NCBI GenBank assembly: GCA_033725935.1
Contig: MU867116.1
Location: forward strand, 1-64,000
Direction of reading: 5' to 3'
Length of the DNA: 64,000 nt
Origin: Cladorrhinum sp. PSN259
Lineage: Eukaryota > Ascomycota > Sordariomycetes > Sordariales > Podosporaceae
Part shown: in pieces, positions 1 to 10,266 of the stretch
How positions within the stretch are numbered: the first letter of the stretch is position 1
Layout: the number at the start of each line of letters is the position of its first letter
The notes under the pieces: generated by a model
Databases searched by the model: none
Seen by the model: only the letters and a program-made list of their open reading frames with translations
Told to the model about the DNA's origin: nothing
Made by a program: the position numbers and the translations under genes

Positions 1-905
1 AGCAGCAACGCTTCCGCTACGCACCACTACAGGGCACAACCCCTGTAGCCTAGTCTCTGCTACTGAGCCCAGTAGAGACCCTGCAGCTTAACAGTTAATA
101 TAGGCGTTAAGTGATAAAGTATGTCGATCTTCTTTAATAAGTTTATCCTTAACCTTAGGTTTTAGTCCCCTATAGAATTTATTTTTTAGGGCTGCGTCTG
201 TCTAATTAATTCTGAAAGTATCGCGATGGAATAATATCGCGTATGCTATTATTAATGCCGTTTATATTAGTTATTTTAAACGATTTTCTGCGGCCTTTTT
301 TTCGTCGGGTTCGCCGTATATCTTCTTAATCTCCTCCTCGAACTTACTTAGCTTAACCTTAAAGATCTATTAAGTAAAGGGTTCCTTCTTGTCCTCGCTA
401 TAGTCGAAGTAGTTCTTAAGGATCCCGTCGAACCATTGCTTAGGGTCTCCTTTAAGGAAACTGGTAGCGTAAAGGAGTTAGGACTCGGGGTCCTTAATAC
501 CGTAAAGGCGAAGATTGGTTCTGATATATGAAATCTAGGGCGGGAGTTCTTGTTTATTGCTACTGAAAATAAAAGGTTTGCCGACCTTGGCTGTAATCTT
601 AGGAATATCGTCGGTCTTATTGATACGCTTGCTTATAATAGCGGATTAGAGACGTATAATCTCCTCTTTAAGCTCCTTAAGCTCGTCTTTCCCCTTTAGG
701 GTTTCCTCTATGCTAATAAGCTTCCGACTAATAATATTGATTTTTTCCTCGAGGTTCGAAACCTTTTCTTTTTCTGACTCGTTATCCTTATTATTAGGCA
801 GGGTGACGTCGGGGAGCGGGATATCGCCTTCCTCGACGTTCGGGTTGACGGTGGAGGAGTTGGCGGAAGCGGTAGCTATAGTGGAGGGTGTTCGTAGTAT
901 CTGAG
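1..905 (-). pseudogene. RIP-decayed gag of an LTR retrotransposon (5' part, runs off the left edge)
   Basis: Read on the minus strand in one frame from about 905 downward, the sequence gives a long gag-like translation broken by several stops. It begins with an acidic Pro/Asn-rich stretch, then a Lys/Glu-rich coiled-coil-like segment (about 780-640). A retrotransposon-gag core follows, with recognisable words LRLYGIKDPES, SFLKGDPKQWFDGILKNY and FEEEIKKIYGEP. The stops are TAG/TAA where Trp or Gln would be expected, and the DNA is depleted of C and G, as RIP produces. The frame opens only about 35 nt from the LTR ending at 939, the normal LTR-leader-gag order, which sets the element's polarity as minus. 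Pol lies outside the window. It is similar in style to Ty3/Gypsy gag, but the superfamily cannot be proven without pol. Confidence 0.75.
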
Positions 906-938
906 CATAACGTTCGATCTTGATTGATGTAAGTAATA

Positions 939-1429
939 TGTTATAACCTGTACCGGGTAGGGTTTAGATTATAAGGCAGTACGCTTAGGGTAATATAATA
1001 GGGAAATTAAAGATTATAGGACGCTCTTAGACGGGGTTAATTACTGTTAACTAATAGGTAGCTTTATAAAGTATCGCTTTATAAGTATTATAGATAATGA
1101 ACGATTGTATTGTTTGCGTAAGGAACTAAGTCCTTACGATAGGAAGTGCCTAGCACTCCCCCTACTTATAGTGTAACTATCTATATGTGTTTTCTTATGT
1201 ATATTATATCTTGCTTGCTCTGCTCGCTCTCGAAATCCGCGATTATAGTGAGCAGCCTCCTGCTCGCCGTGCTCGCCATGCTTGGCAGCGGTTAGAGCAG
1301 GCATATTCTTATTGGCTATATTGGGACTTAGTGGGTCTTTTTATCCCTGGCCCAGTGATTGGCTGTGGACTACGCAATGCCCTGCATTGGGGTCCGTGTG
1401 CGGGGGAGACTTACGCGCGAGGCGTAACA
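939..1429 (-). mobile_element. 5' LTR (491 bp) of the RIP-decayed retrotransposon
   Basis: It starts TGTTATAACC and ends GGCGTAACA, so both termini carry the TGTTA...TAACA inverted ends of LTRs. It aligns over its length with the LTRs at 35470-35989 and 39585-40080, including the conserved GGAAGTGCC..GCACTCCCCCTACTTATAGTG segment. The left 130 bp carry many C-to-T and G-to-A changes relative to the other copies. Its orientation follows gag to the left, so it is the 5' LTR of a minus-strand element. A centrally placed pair of inverted repeats (1220-1255 and 1258-1301) differs in sequence from those in the other copies. Confidence 0.85.
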
Positions 1430-1434
1430 GTAAC

Positions 1435-1532
1435 ACCCGTCTGAGAGCGTCCCGCAACCTTCGATTCTCCTGTCATATTACCCCAGGCGTACTGCCTTGC
1501 AGTCTAAACCCTACCCGGTGCAGGTTGTAACA
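1435..1532 (+). mobile_element. Inverted LTR end fragment (98 bp)
   Basis: Immediately after the LTR, the sequence from ACCCGTCTGAGAGCG to GGTTGTAACA is the reverse complement of the first ~98 bp of the neighbouring LTR. It shows almost no RIP transitions, although its counterpart at 939-1035 shows many. LTR and fragment together therefore form a composite with inverted ends (939-1532). The flanks (TAATA left, CAAGA right) are not a target-site duplication. Confidence 0.8.
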
Positions 1533-1741
1533 CAAGAGCTGTTTCTAGATATAGTTTTTCAATTAATAACTTATATAATAAGGAAGGCTTTATTAAGCTA
1601 TGCAATAATTAGTTTACATAGTTCTATAAATCTATAGCCATTAAAGTTTGACGCCCCTCATCTTTTAAGGTTAGTATACGCTGTTGAAAATAAGGGTGTT
1701 AGAAACACTAGTCCATCTACCGGATAGAGGTAATGACGCAG

Positions 1742-1949
1742 TGTTACAACCTGCACCGGGTAGGGTTCAGACTGCAAGGCAGTACGCCTGGGGTAATATC
1801 ACAGGAGAATCGAAGGTTGCGGGACGCTCTCAGACGGGTCAATCACTGTCAACAACAAGTTGCTCTACAAAGTATCGTTCGTGAATATTGTAGACAAGTG
1901 AACGTGATATTGCTTGCAGTCTGAACCCTACCCGGTGCAGGTTGTAACA
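1742..1949. mobile_element. 208-bp LTR-derived fold-back element with 5-bp TSD
   Basis: Both ends carry the LTR terminus: the left begins TGTTACAACCTGCACCGG and the right is its exact reverse complement for 37 bp (1742-1778 against 1913-1949). The element is flanked by a perfect CGCAG duplication at 1737-1741 and 1950-1954. The inside (to about 1912) matches about 170 bp of the LTR end, then switches at a shared CTTGC word into the inverted end. It has no coding capacity. Confidence 0.85.
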
Positions 1950-1954
1950 CGCAG

Positions 1955-3929
1955 ATCTAATGCGCAACATCTTGGCATTTCTCGGGGTCTGGTCATCTTC
2001 CTCCTCCTTAGACCAGTATCTTCTTCCACAGGCAATACACACTCTTCATCATCTTGATCCAGTTGCTGGTCCAAAATTATGCCACCCAACAAGCATCGCT
2101 GTTATCTGACATACGCCTGTTGAATTAATCCACCAGGTGCCCCTACTGTCCCCTAGCACATGTCCTGTGACGGTGCACTCACCGACAGTACATTAACCAC
2201 TAAGCCACCTTCCATAAAAGGATTGACAGAATAATAAGTTCAATAACTTGTTACCTGGATGTACTATATAACCGTTGACGGTGCACTACCGTCACATATC
2301 CCACCACTAAAGGGACGGCAGAATGGAAACTCAGGCAATAGACAGGTAGTCTGCTACACACATTCTCACCGTGTTTACGTGATTTATGAATTGTAGTAAT
2401 CAAAGCTATTTAACTGGATGTTTATGAATATGGCAATTTATAAGTGTCTTCTTCTGTTAGAAAAATGGACAAGCTCGTCTATATCTAAAGTTGCAATTTT
2501 GATACAAATGGTGGTTCTAGTGGGTTTGATAACGGGCTACTGGTACGCGCAAGGAGAAAACGGAAGTCATGATCAGTTTTGGTTGCGGCAAGTATAGCCG
2601 AACGGTTCTTGGATCCACTTTAGCTCAGGGTGATGCTCACTGCGCTCACCTTTTGCTCACCTTCTGAGACCAATTCGGACTGAGCAAAAAATGTTGTCGC
2701 GTGTGACTATATAGGTATACGTGAGAGCGTTATCGGGCATAACCGGAAGAAGAAATAAAACCGGCATAATTATTATACAATTATACACACTTTATCTGCA
2801 CATGGCTCGATTAATAAGGCACGACTCGGTCGCAGGCGCCACGACAACGCCCACAACCAAGATCTCGCGATATCTTCAACTGTCGCCAGAAGGGGACCGT
2901 ATACTTGACTAGGTATATGCATCTATGATGGATTCACTACATAACATGACTCTCCTCTGGGTCCGTCATGGAATGGAGGAAAAGGGAGAATGGTGTTGTC
3001 ATTTCCAAGTTTTCAGTGATATGAGTCAAGGTACATAATTCGCTTGCTAGTGCGCATGTAATGGTTTGTCACCTCATGTTTGGCATGGTGTTAGTCTGGA
3101 GACTGAGGTTCATCTCGACGATGTAGGAGGTCAACCCTGCTGAACTGTTGCTACCTTCAACCTCTTTCACAACACGATCCGGGCGTGACTCTCAATCATC
3201 CCCCATCTTCGGAGACTGCCTTCTTATAGTCGGCACTCCACTGGGGCTGGAGGTGCGGGGGACGAATGAAACAAACTCAAGCATGGCCAAGATGGGAGGT
3301 ACGTATGATTCGTGCAGGCAAAGCAAAGTTGGTTTCTCTATCTTTTTTAGTAATCTTATTGAAGGACGCAAATCGCCCATTCCCTATTTTAATCCGCTTC
3401 GTTGCCCGCATCAGCGCAAGATGATACATGTCACACGTGCCTCAACACCTGCACCCGACACCGTGCGACTAGAACCCACACTGAGCCACAGGCATGCCAA
3501 GCAGTCCTGAGAACCTACCAATGCACACCCTGGCACACACGTCTTGGAGGAATGGTTGGATGGCACGCGGTGTTGGAAACAACTTGGGGCACTGCGCTTA
3601 ACAGCCACATTTGTTAGTGTCCCAAGTGATTTCCAACATCGCGTGGATGGATGAAAGGACTGGCTTAGGAAGGTTACAATAAGACAGCAGAGGAACGAAG
3701 GCACAAACCGCAGGAAGCGCGGGGTTCGGAGGAAGGTCTCCGACCAAGGCCACAGAGCCATACTGCATAAATGGAGCCCACAGGTCGCAACCAGATTGAA
3801 AGGAACCAAGGACCTTTGAGGCCATAACAGATTATTAGACTGAATTGAACTATCTGTTCCAAGCCGTACACACACCCCTTGTCACAATACACCTCTTTCT
3901 TATGCATCGAAGAAGCGCCAAGGGTCTTT
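1955..3929. other. Intergenic, about 2 kb, no supported gene
   Basis: No ORF here looks coding. Visible structure: a degenerate direct repeat of about 108 bp period (TGACGGTGCACT at 2168 and 2276), whose second copy contains the dyad TGACGGT/ACCGTCA (2276-2282, 2288-2294), and a 33-bp dispersed repeat at 2721-2753 with a second copy at 8155-8187. AT-rich patches near 2750-2790 suggest old repeat debris. Confidence 0.6.
2721..2753 (+). repeat. 33-bp dispersed repeat, copy 1
   Basis: GTGAGAGCGTTATCGGGCAT continues to AACCGGAAGAA. It contains the dyad GTTAT/ATAAC around CGGGC. Copy 2 lies at 8155-8187. Confidence 0.75.
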
Positions 3930-4988
3930 TTACGTCTCCTCGCTATTGCCGCCTCTGCCATCATCAGCTGGGGTCGAACTGATCCCGTGTTGTCTTTCTA
4001 TCGCTTCTATTATCTGGTAGGTATCCGGGTAGTCACCGGCGCCTTGAGGGCGGCTAGCGTAATAGCTTACCATCTCTTTGGTAGGGGGTTTACGCTCCCA
4101 GATGTCACGATAAACCTCCCTCGCAATGCCAAACTCATGTGAGACCCTCACGATGTTCTCGCGCGTGCAAAGAACAGGAAATGGGCATCTGACACTACTC
4201 TCGGGCTTGTCGTTTTCGGCGACAAGAAAGTCGACCACTGCCTGCTGTTGGTCGTCATGGAGCTGCCAGTACCGATTGGTTGTCCGTGCTCGGTTGGGAA
4301 GAAGATAGACGTTGGGAAAAGCGCCGGCTTCTTCTGCTCGGCGGTCAAAGGCCGTCACACCTCCGATGATTCTGTCCTCTGCCCAAAAGCCCACCATGTC
4401 GGCCACACCGCTGGGGTACACGTCATGGTCCATGTAGAGCACATGATTGAGGAGCGTCGGCCGCAGGGCTTCTTCGTCGGCTGGTTCGGCGACCCATTTC
4501 GTAACGGCGTCGACGTCACCGTCATGAAGACGGAGGTCGAGCTGGAAGAGGAGGACGCCTATCTCGTGAAGTGCCGATGCTACCAACTCGATGAGACGCA
4601 GCGAAAATGCTTTGGAGCCAATGGGTGCACGCGAGTAGGACCTGATGAGCCTGGGGTTCAATGTCAGGACGGACATGTCAAACCCCTCTCTGAACGCTTG
4701 GGCTCGCTCCAGTGCGCCTGGACACAGCTCTTCGTGGTCTTGGATCGGGTGTTCCCCGTATAAACCGGGAGAGCGGCAGTCGAAGGTAATGTCGGCGGTG
4801 GGAAGACCATCGATGATTTGAGCGTAGGTTTCGAGCGCCAGATCGATGGACAGCACGTTCTTGAGAGCCCGGCAGAATATCTTGTAGTGGTCGGAGCCGT
4901 TGTCGGTGAAGGGAATGCGAGAGGCACCTGCTGCACGGGCGACCTCCTTCATTCTTCTCACGTAAACTTCCAGGTCGGCGGGGTCCAT
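3930..4988 (-). CDS. Conserved-looking hypothetical protein, 352 aa
   Basis: A single open frame without introns. The start MDPADLEVYV at 4988 is preferred over the upstream extension to 5120, whose translation is low in coding character. The protein is soluble, with no signal peptide or membrane segment, and has even amino-acid composition with strong third-position GC, typical of a real fungal gene. The central part is rich in Asp/Glu and aromatic residues (LNHVLYMDHDVYPSG near residues 205-220), and the C-terminal 30 residues are polar and probably disordered. I recognise no catalytic motif and assign no function. The nearest gene on the left is more than 2 kb away across repeat debris; on the right the HExxH gene is transcribed away from it. 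Confidence 0.7.
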   Translation of the reverse strand: MDPADLEVYVRRMKEVARAAGASRIPFTDNGSDHYKIFCRALKNVLSIDLALETYAQIIDGLPTADITFDCRSPGLYGEHPIQDHEELCPGALERAQAFREGFDMSVLTLNPRLIRSYSRAPIGSKAFSLRLIELVASALHEIGVLLFQLDLRLHDGDVDAVTKWVAEPADEEALRPTLLNHVLYMDHDVYPSGVADMVGFWAEDRIIGGVTAFDRRAEEAGAFPNVYLLPNRARTTNRYWQLHDDQQQAVVDFLVAENDKPESSVRCPFPVLCTRENIVRVSHEFGIAREVYRDIWERKPPTKEMVSYYASRPQGAGDYPDTYQIIEAIERQHGISSTPADDGRGGNSEET

Positions 4989-5903
4989 GGTGTCTGTCTG
5001 TGCCTGGCTGGGTTGATGTCGACGGTCTCGGCCAGAGAGTATTTTTGTATTTGGTATTGAACCTTGATTGAATTGGTGACAGCAGGTAGGCGGGACTGCG
5101 GCAAAGGGGAGGGGCCTCAAAAATATAGCTTTCAGTTGGGTTCGAGGTCTACGCGACGAGCAGGTAGGCAGGCGTGCCTGGATGCATCAAGGTGGTCGGC
5201 TATTGACAAACACAACACGCGACCCGGCCAGGCCAGCAAACCAGTGGCCTCGAGCACTCACTTGTGGGGGCGCATTGCATCCGAGGACCAATCATCGCTG
5301 ACAGTGGGGGTGGCGGGGTTGCTGCTTGCTTTGCCCCACTGCTTGCATTCAGGCCCAATTACCGACGGAAATACTCCCTTCTTTACCGTCCTATTTCAAA
5401 GCGGAGCAGTAGATACCAACACTTTCAGTTGGGTACAGAAGGTTAGCTATTAGGTCACGCCAGGTTTCAGACGACAGCCGCCTCCAGCGCATCACAAATA
5501 TCCATGGATCTGACGCACCATGTAGTCTCCAAGCAGCAAGCCTCACGGCACATCAAGCCGGCTTGACCATTTTACCGAAGAAGGTCAGGTTTCAGGATTT
5601 TGATAGACCTAGGAGAGGATATTTCGAGATGTCTAGATGTTTAGATGAAAGAAGGCCAGGTTCGAACAGATATATAAGACTAGGCACTCACCATGTCCAG
5701 CATCCTCGTTTGTCACCAGCACACTGCAATCTCACACTCCCCCTTTTCTTTAGTAAATTACGATATTGGCCTGGCGCCTTGTCCCAATCTTTTCCTTCTT
5801 CTTTCTCCTTCTCATTTTTGTCACGACGCGCCTTCCACCCCTCACACCTCCCCTGCCTTTGCCTTCAACACCTTCAATATCTCATCCGCCGATAATTACT
5901 ACC
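4989..5903. promoter_or_regulatory. Divergent intergenic region (915 bp)
   Basis: It separates the minus-strand hypothetical gene from the plus-strand HExxH gene and must hold both promoters. A pyrimidine-rich tract (about 5785-5870, CTTCCTTCTTCTTTCTCC type) lies just upstream of the preferred ATG at 5904, a common fungal core-promoter/5'UTR arrangement. No TATA box or known operator is identifiable with confidence. Confidence 0.45.
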
Positions 5904-7264
5904 ATGTCCGGCAGCGGCTCTGGTACTGGTCCTAATAAGACCCCTTCCCCTCCTCGCACGACAGCTCCTGCTCCTACGGCAGGGCGCAAGAATGTTCCAG
6001 TTAGCAGCGCTCCTAGTGCTAGACGCGGCGTAGGCACTGGACCAGGTCCTTCCGCCCCGTCGACTACGGTCCCGGCGACCACTGGCACCAAACGCCTAGC
6101 AACCCGGAGCCCATCTCCCATCACGCCTCAGATCAACGGCCTCCGCATTCTCTATCAAAGAGACGCGGACAAGTTCAGCTTTCCGGAGGTCTCTCGCACG
6201 AGTTAGACTTACCAAACTACGCTCTTCTGCATCTACCTCGCGTTCGAGATGCTCGAATCGCAGAAGGGTAGAGAAGCTTTGCTGAAAACAGCAAAGCAGG
6301 TTCTCTCGGTTCCCGCCCGAGCCAAGAAAACTTGGGCTGTTCCGGTGAATAATGAGGTCGTCAACCCTGCGTGGATCACCGAGTTTCTCAATGGCATGCG
6401 CAACGACTTCCCTAACCTCCTCTTGAGCAGCAGGGTTAGTGGCCTAGGTGTGACCAGGCGGATTAACTGGTCCAATGGCGCAGGGACCCCGTGGAGGCCG
6501 AAAGAAGCTGGAATTTTGTTCCTCAATAGCTGGGTATGTCAATCCCCTCACTTCATGATACGGTCTCACTCCGAACACCTTGTGTAGGCTAAAATGCCCA
6601 AGAGGAAACACGTGCTGACTCTCGCGAATCTCGTTGCTATCAGATGATGGAGAACGCCGCCTACTCGGTCAACAAGGCTGCGACAAGCAACACTCCCGCC
6701 AACGTTGCCGACTACGAAAATCATCTTCTCATGGCCAGCATTACCATTGCGCACGAGATGGTGCACTTCCTTGTCGGCAAGATCGTCGGTTTTTGGGACA
6801 TCTTCACGCCCAGCAAAGTGGACTCGCCCCCGAACCTAAACACCGAGACCGGCGAGGCGGGCCGCTTTTGGGAAGTCGAGTTCTTCGGACGCCTCATCAA
6901 CGCCTACCAGACGGATGGCAACAGTGATGTGCGGCAGGGCGGTACCCTCTGGGCAGACATAAAGGTCTCGACGGGCGCTGCGGCGCTCACAGGCAAGGTC
7001 CCTCAGAACTTCGTCAAGGCGATCCTGGCTCGAAACTTCAGCGTCCTGCCCGTGAGTGTCATCAATTCCAAGAGGTTAGCCAGTGTAAAGACCGTTCGGG
7101 CACTCGGACCGGCTACAGACAAAAGCTACATCGATGCTGCCGCCGATTTTGACAAGGCCTTAAACAGTATGCGAACATTGCAGACACACTCTTTGTCTGG
7201 CAGAGACTGGGAGCGGGTCAAGAGTATCAACACCACGCCCACCAATGTCCGTGCACCTTCTTAA
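5904..7264 (+). CDS. HExxH-containing protein, 3 exons, ~396 aa, zinc-metalloprotease-like
   Basis: Proposed exons are 5904-6188, 6249-6533 and 6644-7264. Intron 2 (6534-6643) has a GTATGT donor, an internal CTGAC and a CAG acceptor, and joins NSW to MMENAAY in frame. Intron 1 (6189-6248, GTCTCT...GAG) is weaker. It is invoked because the same frame carries a TAG at 6204-6206; the alternative is a nonsense mutation. The first ~80 residues are a Ser/Pro/Thr-rich disordered leader. The third exon carries HEMVH (about residues 227-231) inside a hydrophobic helix (ASITIAHEMVHFLVGKIVGF), the classic zincin helix, followed about 35 residues later by GEAGRFWE, which could supply a third ligand. No signal peptide is predicted from the preferred start; an upstream ATG at 5766 would add a hydrophobic N-terminus. 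Substrate unknown. Confidence 0.65.
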
Positions 7265-8330
7265 GACCAACGATAATTTGGGCGCCGCCTCTCTGAAGAA
7301 ATCTCACATCCCTTTTTCCTTTTTGTTTTGTTTTCTCCCCTTTCAGCTGGAATGTGAGGGTCTGGTTTAAATGTTGGGTCATAGATGGGTCAGGTGTTGG
7401 GGCAGGCTTCAAACATAATTTTAGATAAACTAGGTATTGAAATATCAGGAATATTCAAAACAACCATCTTTGCGAGCTATTATTTCCTTGCAAGCTATTT
7501 CTTTACCTACAGTGGCTTAGGTAACCCGGTATGAGCCGTCTAGATCAACGTAGGCCAATAACACAATGAGTACGCACCTCGCGTACAACCAAGTAACGTA
7601 GGCACTCGGACGCACTGCCAGGCACCTTACAATTCATAATGTAAGTAAATAAGAAAATAATTTCTGTATCTACATTTCTACGTAATAAAATACGGAAAAA
7701 GTAATAAATTAAAACTCTTGAATTCTGATTTTTCTTTCTACCTCATTATTTTCCTTAGTATCAACAGTAGACGTGTGCCCTTTCCGTACGTACGCCTGCT
7801 CGAGAATTGGCATAGCCTCTGATAGAAAGATCTTCAAGATGATATGCACGAATATGACGTCGCCTCGCGGCTGCTCCTCATTTTTTTCCCTTGCGGTGCC
7901 GCGGCTTCCTGGCCTTATTCTTTACCCTTGTTCAAGTTTTGACCCTTGCTGTTCACCTCCATTGCATCGAGTTTCAGGGGCAGTCCACCATCCACAGTAT
8001 CATGAGGCTCCTTTTTTTCCTTTTATTGTTCATCCCTTTTCTTTCTCTCTCTCTCTTTGTATTTCTTTTTGATTGATTGCTATCATTCTGTCATCTCTAT
8101 TCCCTCTTGAAAGAAAGCAGATTCCTTTTGTTTTTGGTTTTTTTTTTGGTTTAGGTGAGAGCGTTATTGGGCATAACCTGAAGAAAGAAAGCAGATGCTG
8201 GTAACGAAAAGCAATGCAGTATGTCAAGACCCAAAGTATACTGCAATGTCTATCGATTATCGTGCTATCTAATGAGGGTGCGACTATGTATCCCGAGATT
8301 TTTCATCCACAACCAATCTAATCCCCGGTC
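7265..8330. other. Convergent intergenic region with AT-rich tract and 33-bp repeat copy
   Basis: It lies between the 3' ends of the HExxH gene and the minus-strand F-box-like gene. Positions 7600-7770 are strongly AT-rich. The GTGAGAGCGTTAT..GGCATAACC repeat (8155-8187) matches 2721-2753 with two differences, and a 14-bp word GAAAGAAAGCAGAT occurs on both sides of it (about 8109 and 8180). No gene is supported. Confidence 0.5.
8155..8187 (+). repeat. 33-bp dispersed repeat, copy 2
   Basis: It matches 2721-2753 except for two transition/transversion differences (C to T at the sixth base of TTATCG, G to T in AACCGG). It is embedded between two copies of the 14-bp word GAAAGAAAGCAGAT. Confidence 0.75.
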
Positions 8331-9734
8331 TCAAAGTCTCCGGCATTCAGCGGCCAAGTCGTCGAGACTCTTGTGCGAACTACCATCTGATAGCACTGGT
8401 GTTCCGTATCTATGCAGCCACTCTGGAGAGAAACTAAGGCCAATATACTCGAGGGACGGCATGTCGTCTGCAACATAGGCCAGTAATGCAAAGTCTTGGG
8501 AAGAGAATCCGCCGTGGATACTGATCAACTGAAGATGCTCAAGCTTTGGTAAACCTTTGACAATCGAGCTGAGAGATTGGAACGTCTTTTTAGAGTCCCA
8601 CCAATTCAAAGGGTAGAAGTGCATGTCCTGGAAGAAACTTAGCGCGTCGATTACCAATTTTCGAAGTTCCGGTAATCCGTCGAGTGATGTTGTGGTAGTA
8701 CTCTGGCGCTCTAAAGACAAGTGCAGCGTCTTGAGGCTGCCACCGTGTGGTTGAAGCAGCTCTAGAACATCTCTGATGGTTGCGCTACGTGGGTGGAGGA
8801 AATGTGTTTCAAATAATTGGAAATGCTCCAGCTGCTCGGCGGAGCGGATTATGCTCCTGATGCCATCCTTGGAGATGTGACCACGGTAAAGGCGGACTTG
8901 CTTTAGGAGGGGAAGAACGGTTCTCGGGCTGAAACTGTCGCTTGGGGACGAAAGGTTAAGTTCGTTAACGCCACTCAAGTTGACAAACTTTTCGAGGTGA
9001 GCCAGTGAGGTCAGAGAATGTTTCGATGTCGTCTGGACCACCGAGGGCCGAGTCCTTGGCAATAACTCAACCCTCTCGCCGGGAGCCTTGAATGGGCGCC
9101 CAAAGTTGTACTTTCCCCACCTCGGAATATCACCGAGGTCAATAGAGACTCTGTAAACTCTAGGCGACAAGTACAGAAGCAGACACACTAGAAAGCTGTG
9201 TCTTCCCCAAATGACGGCCATGTCGCCGATGGATGAAAGGAGGTCACAAAGTTGGATAGATCTTTGCTGCAACATAGACTCCAGCCAAAGATAAGCATCG
9301 TAATTCATGATAGGGTCGGTTGAACCTTGATGCAGAGCTTCTTCGAACTCGAGGTGATCAATGTGGTATCCGAGGCTCGGATTGATTGCCAGAGCCTTTA
9401 AAAGCCTCAGGCCACTAACGCCCGACCCAGCAGGCTCCCCATAGCTCTGGGGGTTGTTTGCGTAAACCGTCGAGACTTTGATGAATCGGTACAATACTGG
9501 CTGGCAGAAGTCGTTGAGCTTTTTGCAAGCTTGTCCCAGAGACGAGATGTCTCTGAGTGCGGATTTGTACTGGGTATTCCATGTGGATCCGAGGTGGTCA
9601 GGACTCAGGCCGGCGTCGGGGAAAAGATTGTTGCAGATGATTTGCAGCAATTCATCTGGGATTTGGAGAAGAACAGGGTTCGTCGCTGTCGAGGTTTCCA
9701 TATTAGATCGATTCTGCCGTCGAGTTGTTAGCAT
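8331..9734 (-). CDS. F-box-like / leucine-rich protein, 467 aa
   Basis: A single-exon frame. The start at 9734 (MLTTRRQNRS) or 9701 (METSTATNP) is preferred because the longer ORF prefix does not look coding. Near the N-terminus, LLQIPDELLQIICNNLF followed by SLGQACKKLNDFCQPVLYRFIKV has the F-box-like pattern: a LP.E(I/L)L..I helix, then a helix with L...CK.L...., used to bind Skp1. The rest contains irregular leucine-rich segments (LRLLKALAINPSLGYHIDHLEF, LEHFQLFETHFLHP, LRKLVIDALSFF), the usual substrate-receptor part of fungal F-box proteins. It would act as an SCF ubiquitin-ligase adaptor; the target is unknown. It is head-to-head with another F-box-like gene at 10267. Confidence 0.72.
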   Translation of the reverse strand: MLTTRRQNRSNMETSTATNPVLLQIPDELLQIICNNLFPDAGLSPDHLGSTWNTQYKSALRDISSLGQACKKLNDFCQPVLYRFIKVSTVYANNPQSYGEPAGSGVSGLRLLKALAINPSLGYHIDHLEFEEALHQGSTDPIMNYDAYLWLESMLQQRSIQLCDLLSSIGDMAVIWGRHSFLVCLLLYLSPRVYRVSIDLGDIPRWGKYNFGRPFKAPGERVELLPRTRPSVVQTTSKHSLTSLAHLEKFVNLSGVNELNLSSPSDSFSPRTVLPLLKQVRLYRGHISKDGIRSIIRSAEQLEHFQLFETHFLHPRSATIRDVLELLQPHGGSLKTLHLSLERQSTTTTSLDGLPELRKLVIDALSFFQDMHFYPLNWWDSKKTFQSLSSIVKGLPKLEHLQLISIHGGFSSQDFALLAYVADDMPSLEYIGLSFSPEWLHRYGTPVLSDGSSHKSLDDLAAECRRL

Positions 9735-10266
9735 AGGTATCTTGCGATAGACCGTGACGATCGAGAGCAAGCTATCGTGGCGCAGATGATTGGTGCAAAT
9801 GCTCGCAGACGGCGGATGAAAGTCGATTGGAAGAGATGGCGAAATTGTAAAATTATTTGTGGGACAAAAAGATGACAGTTCCGTTTGTGTTGGGAAAATT
9901 TGGTGGGTAGGGACGATGAAAAGAAACCTGGAACGACAGATGGATGCGCCACAGCGGTCACCCACAAAGCGAGTCCCGGGCGGCCAGAATGTAAAAGAGA
10001 CGCGTAGAAATTTCCATGATTCAGAAAGTTATCTTGACGGCTGTTGTCAGAAAATATATGGAGCTACGCCTTATCCAAGCTGCGATAGGGGTTATCTGAG
10101 TTTTGAGAGAGTTTCTGGCTGATACGATGGGGACTCCATGACACACGTTTCACCAAATTCCTGTGAGCCGAAACTCTTGGTGGAATAATCTCAAAAGATG
10201 ACCTTTCCCCAAACACCATCCTCCATTCAATCACTTTCCACTCAGCTGCAACCACATATCTTCACC
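9735..10266. promoter_or_regulatory. Bidirectional promoter of the F-box-like pair (532 bp)
   Basis: Two genes with the same domain type are transcribed outward from this interval, so it contains both core promoters. No repeat or recognised operator stands out. Confidence 0.4.

Noticed and set aside
2630..2685. GCTCAC words with about 9-bp spacing, similar in style to the LTR arms
   Set aside because: No LTR flank homology and no clear inverted partner; too weak to call a fourth copy.
3411..3875. Minus-strand 154-codon ORF
   Set aside because: High Cys/Ser/Trp content typical of random translation; overlapping ORFs in other frames are equally long.
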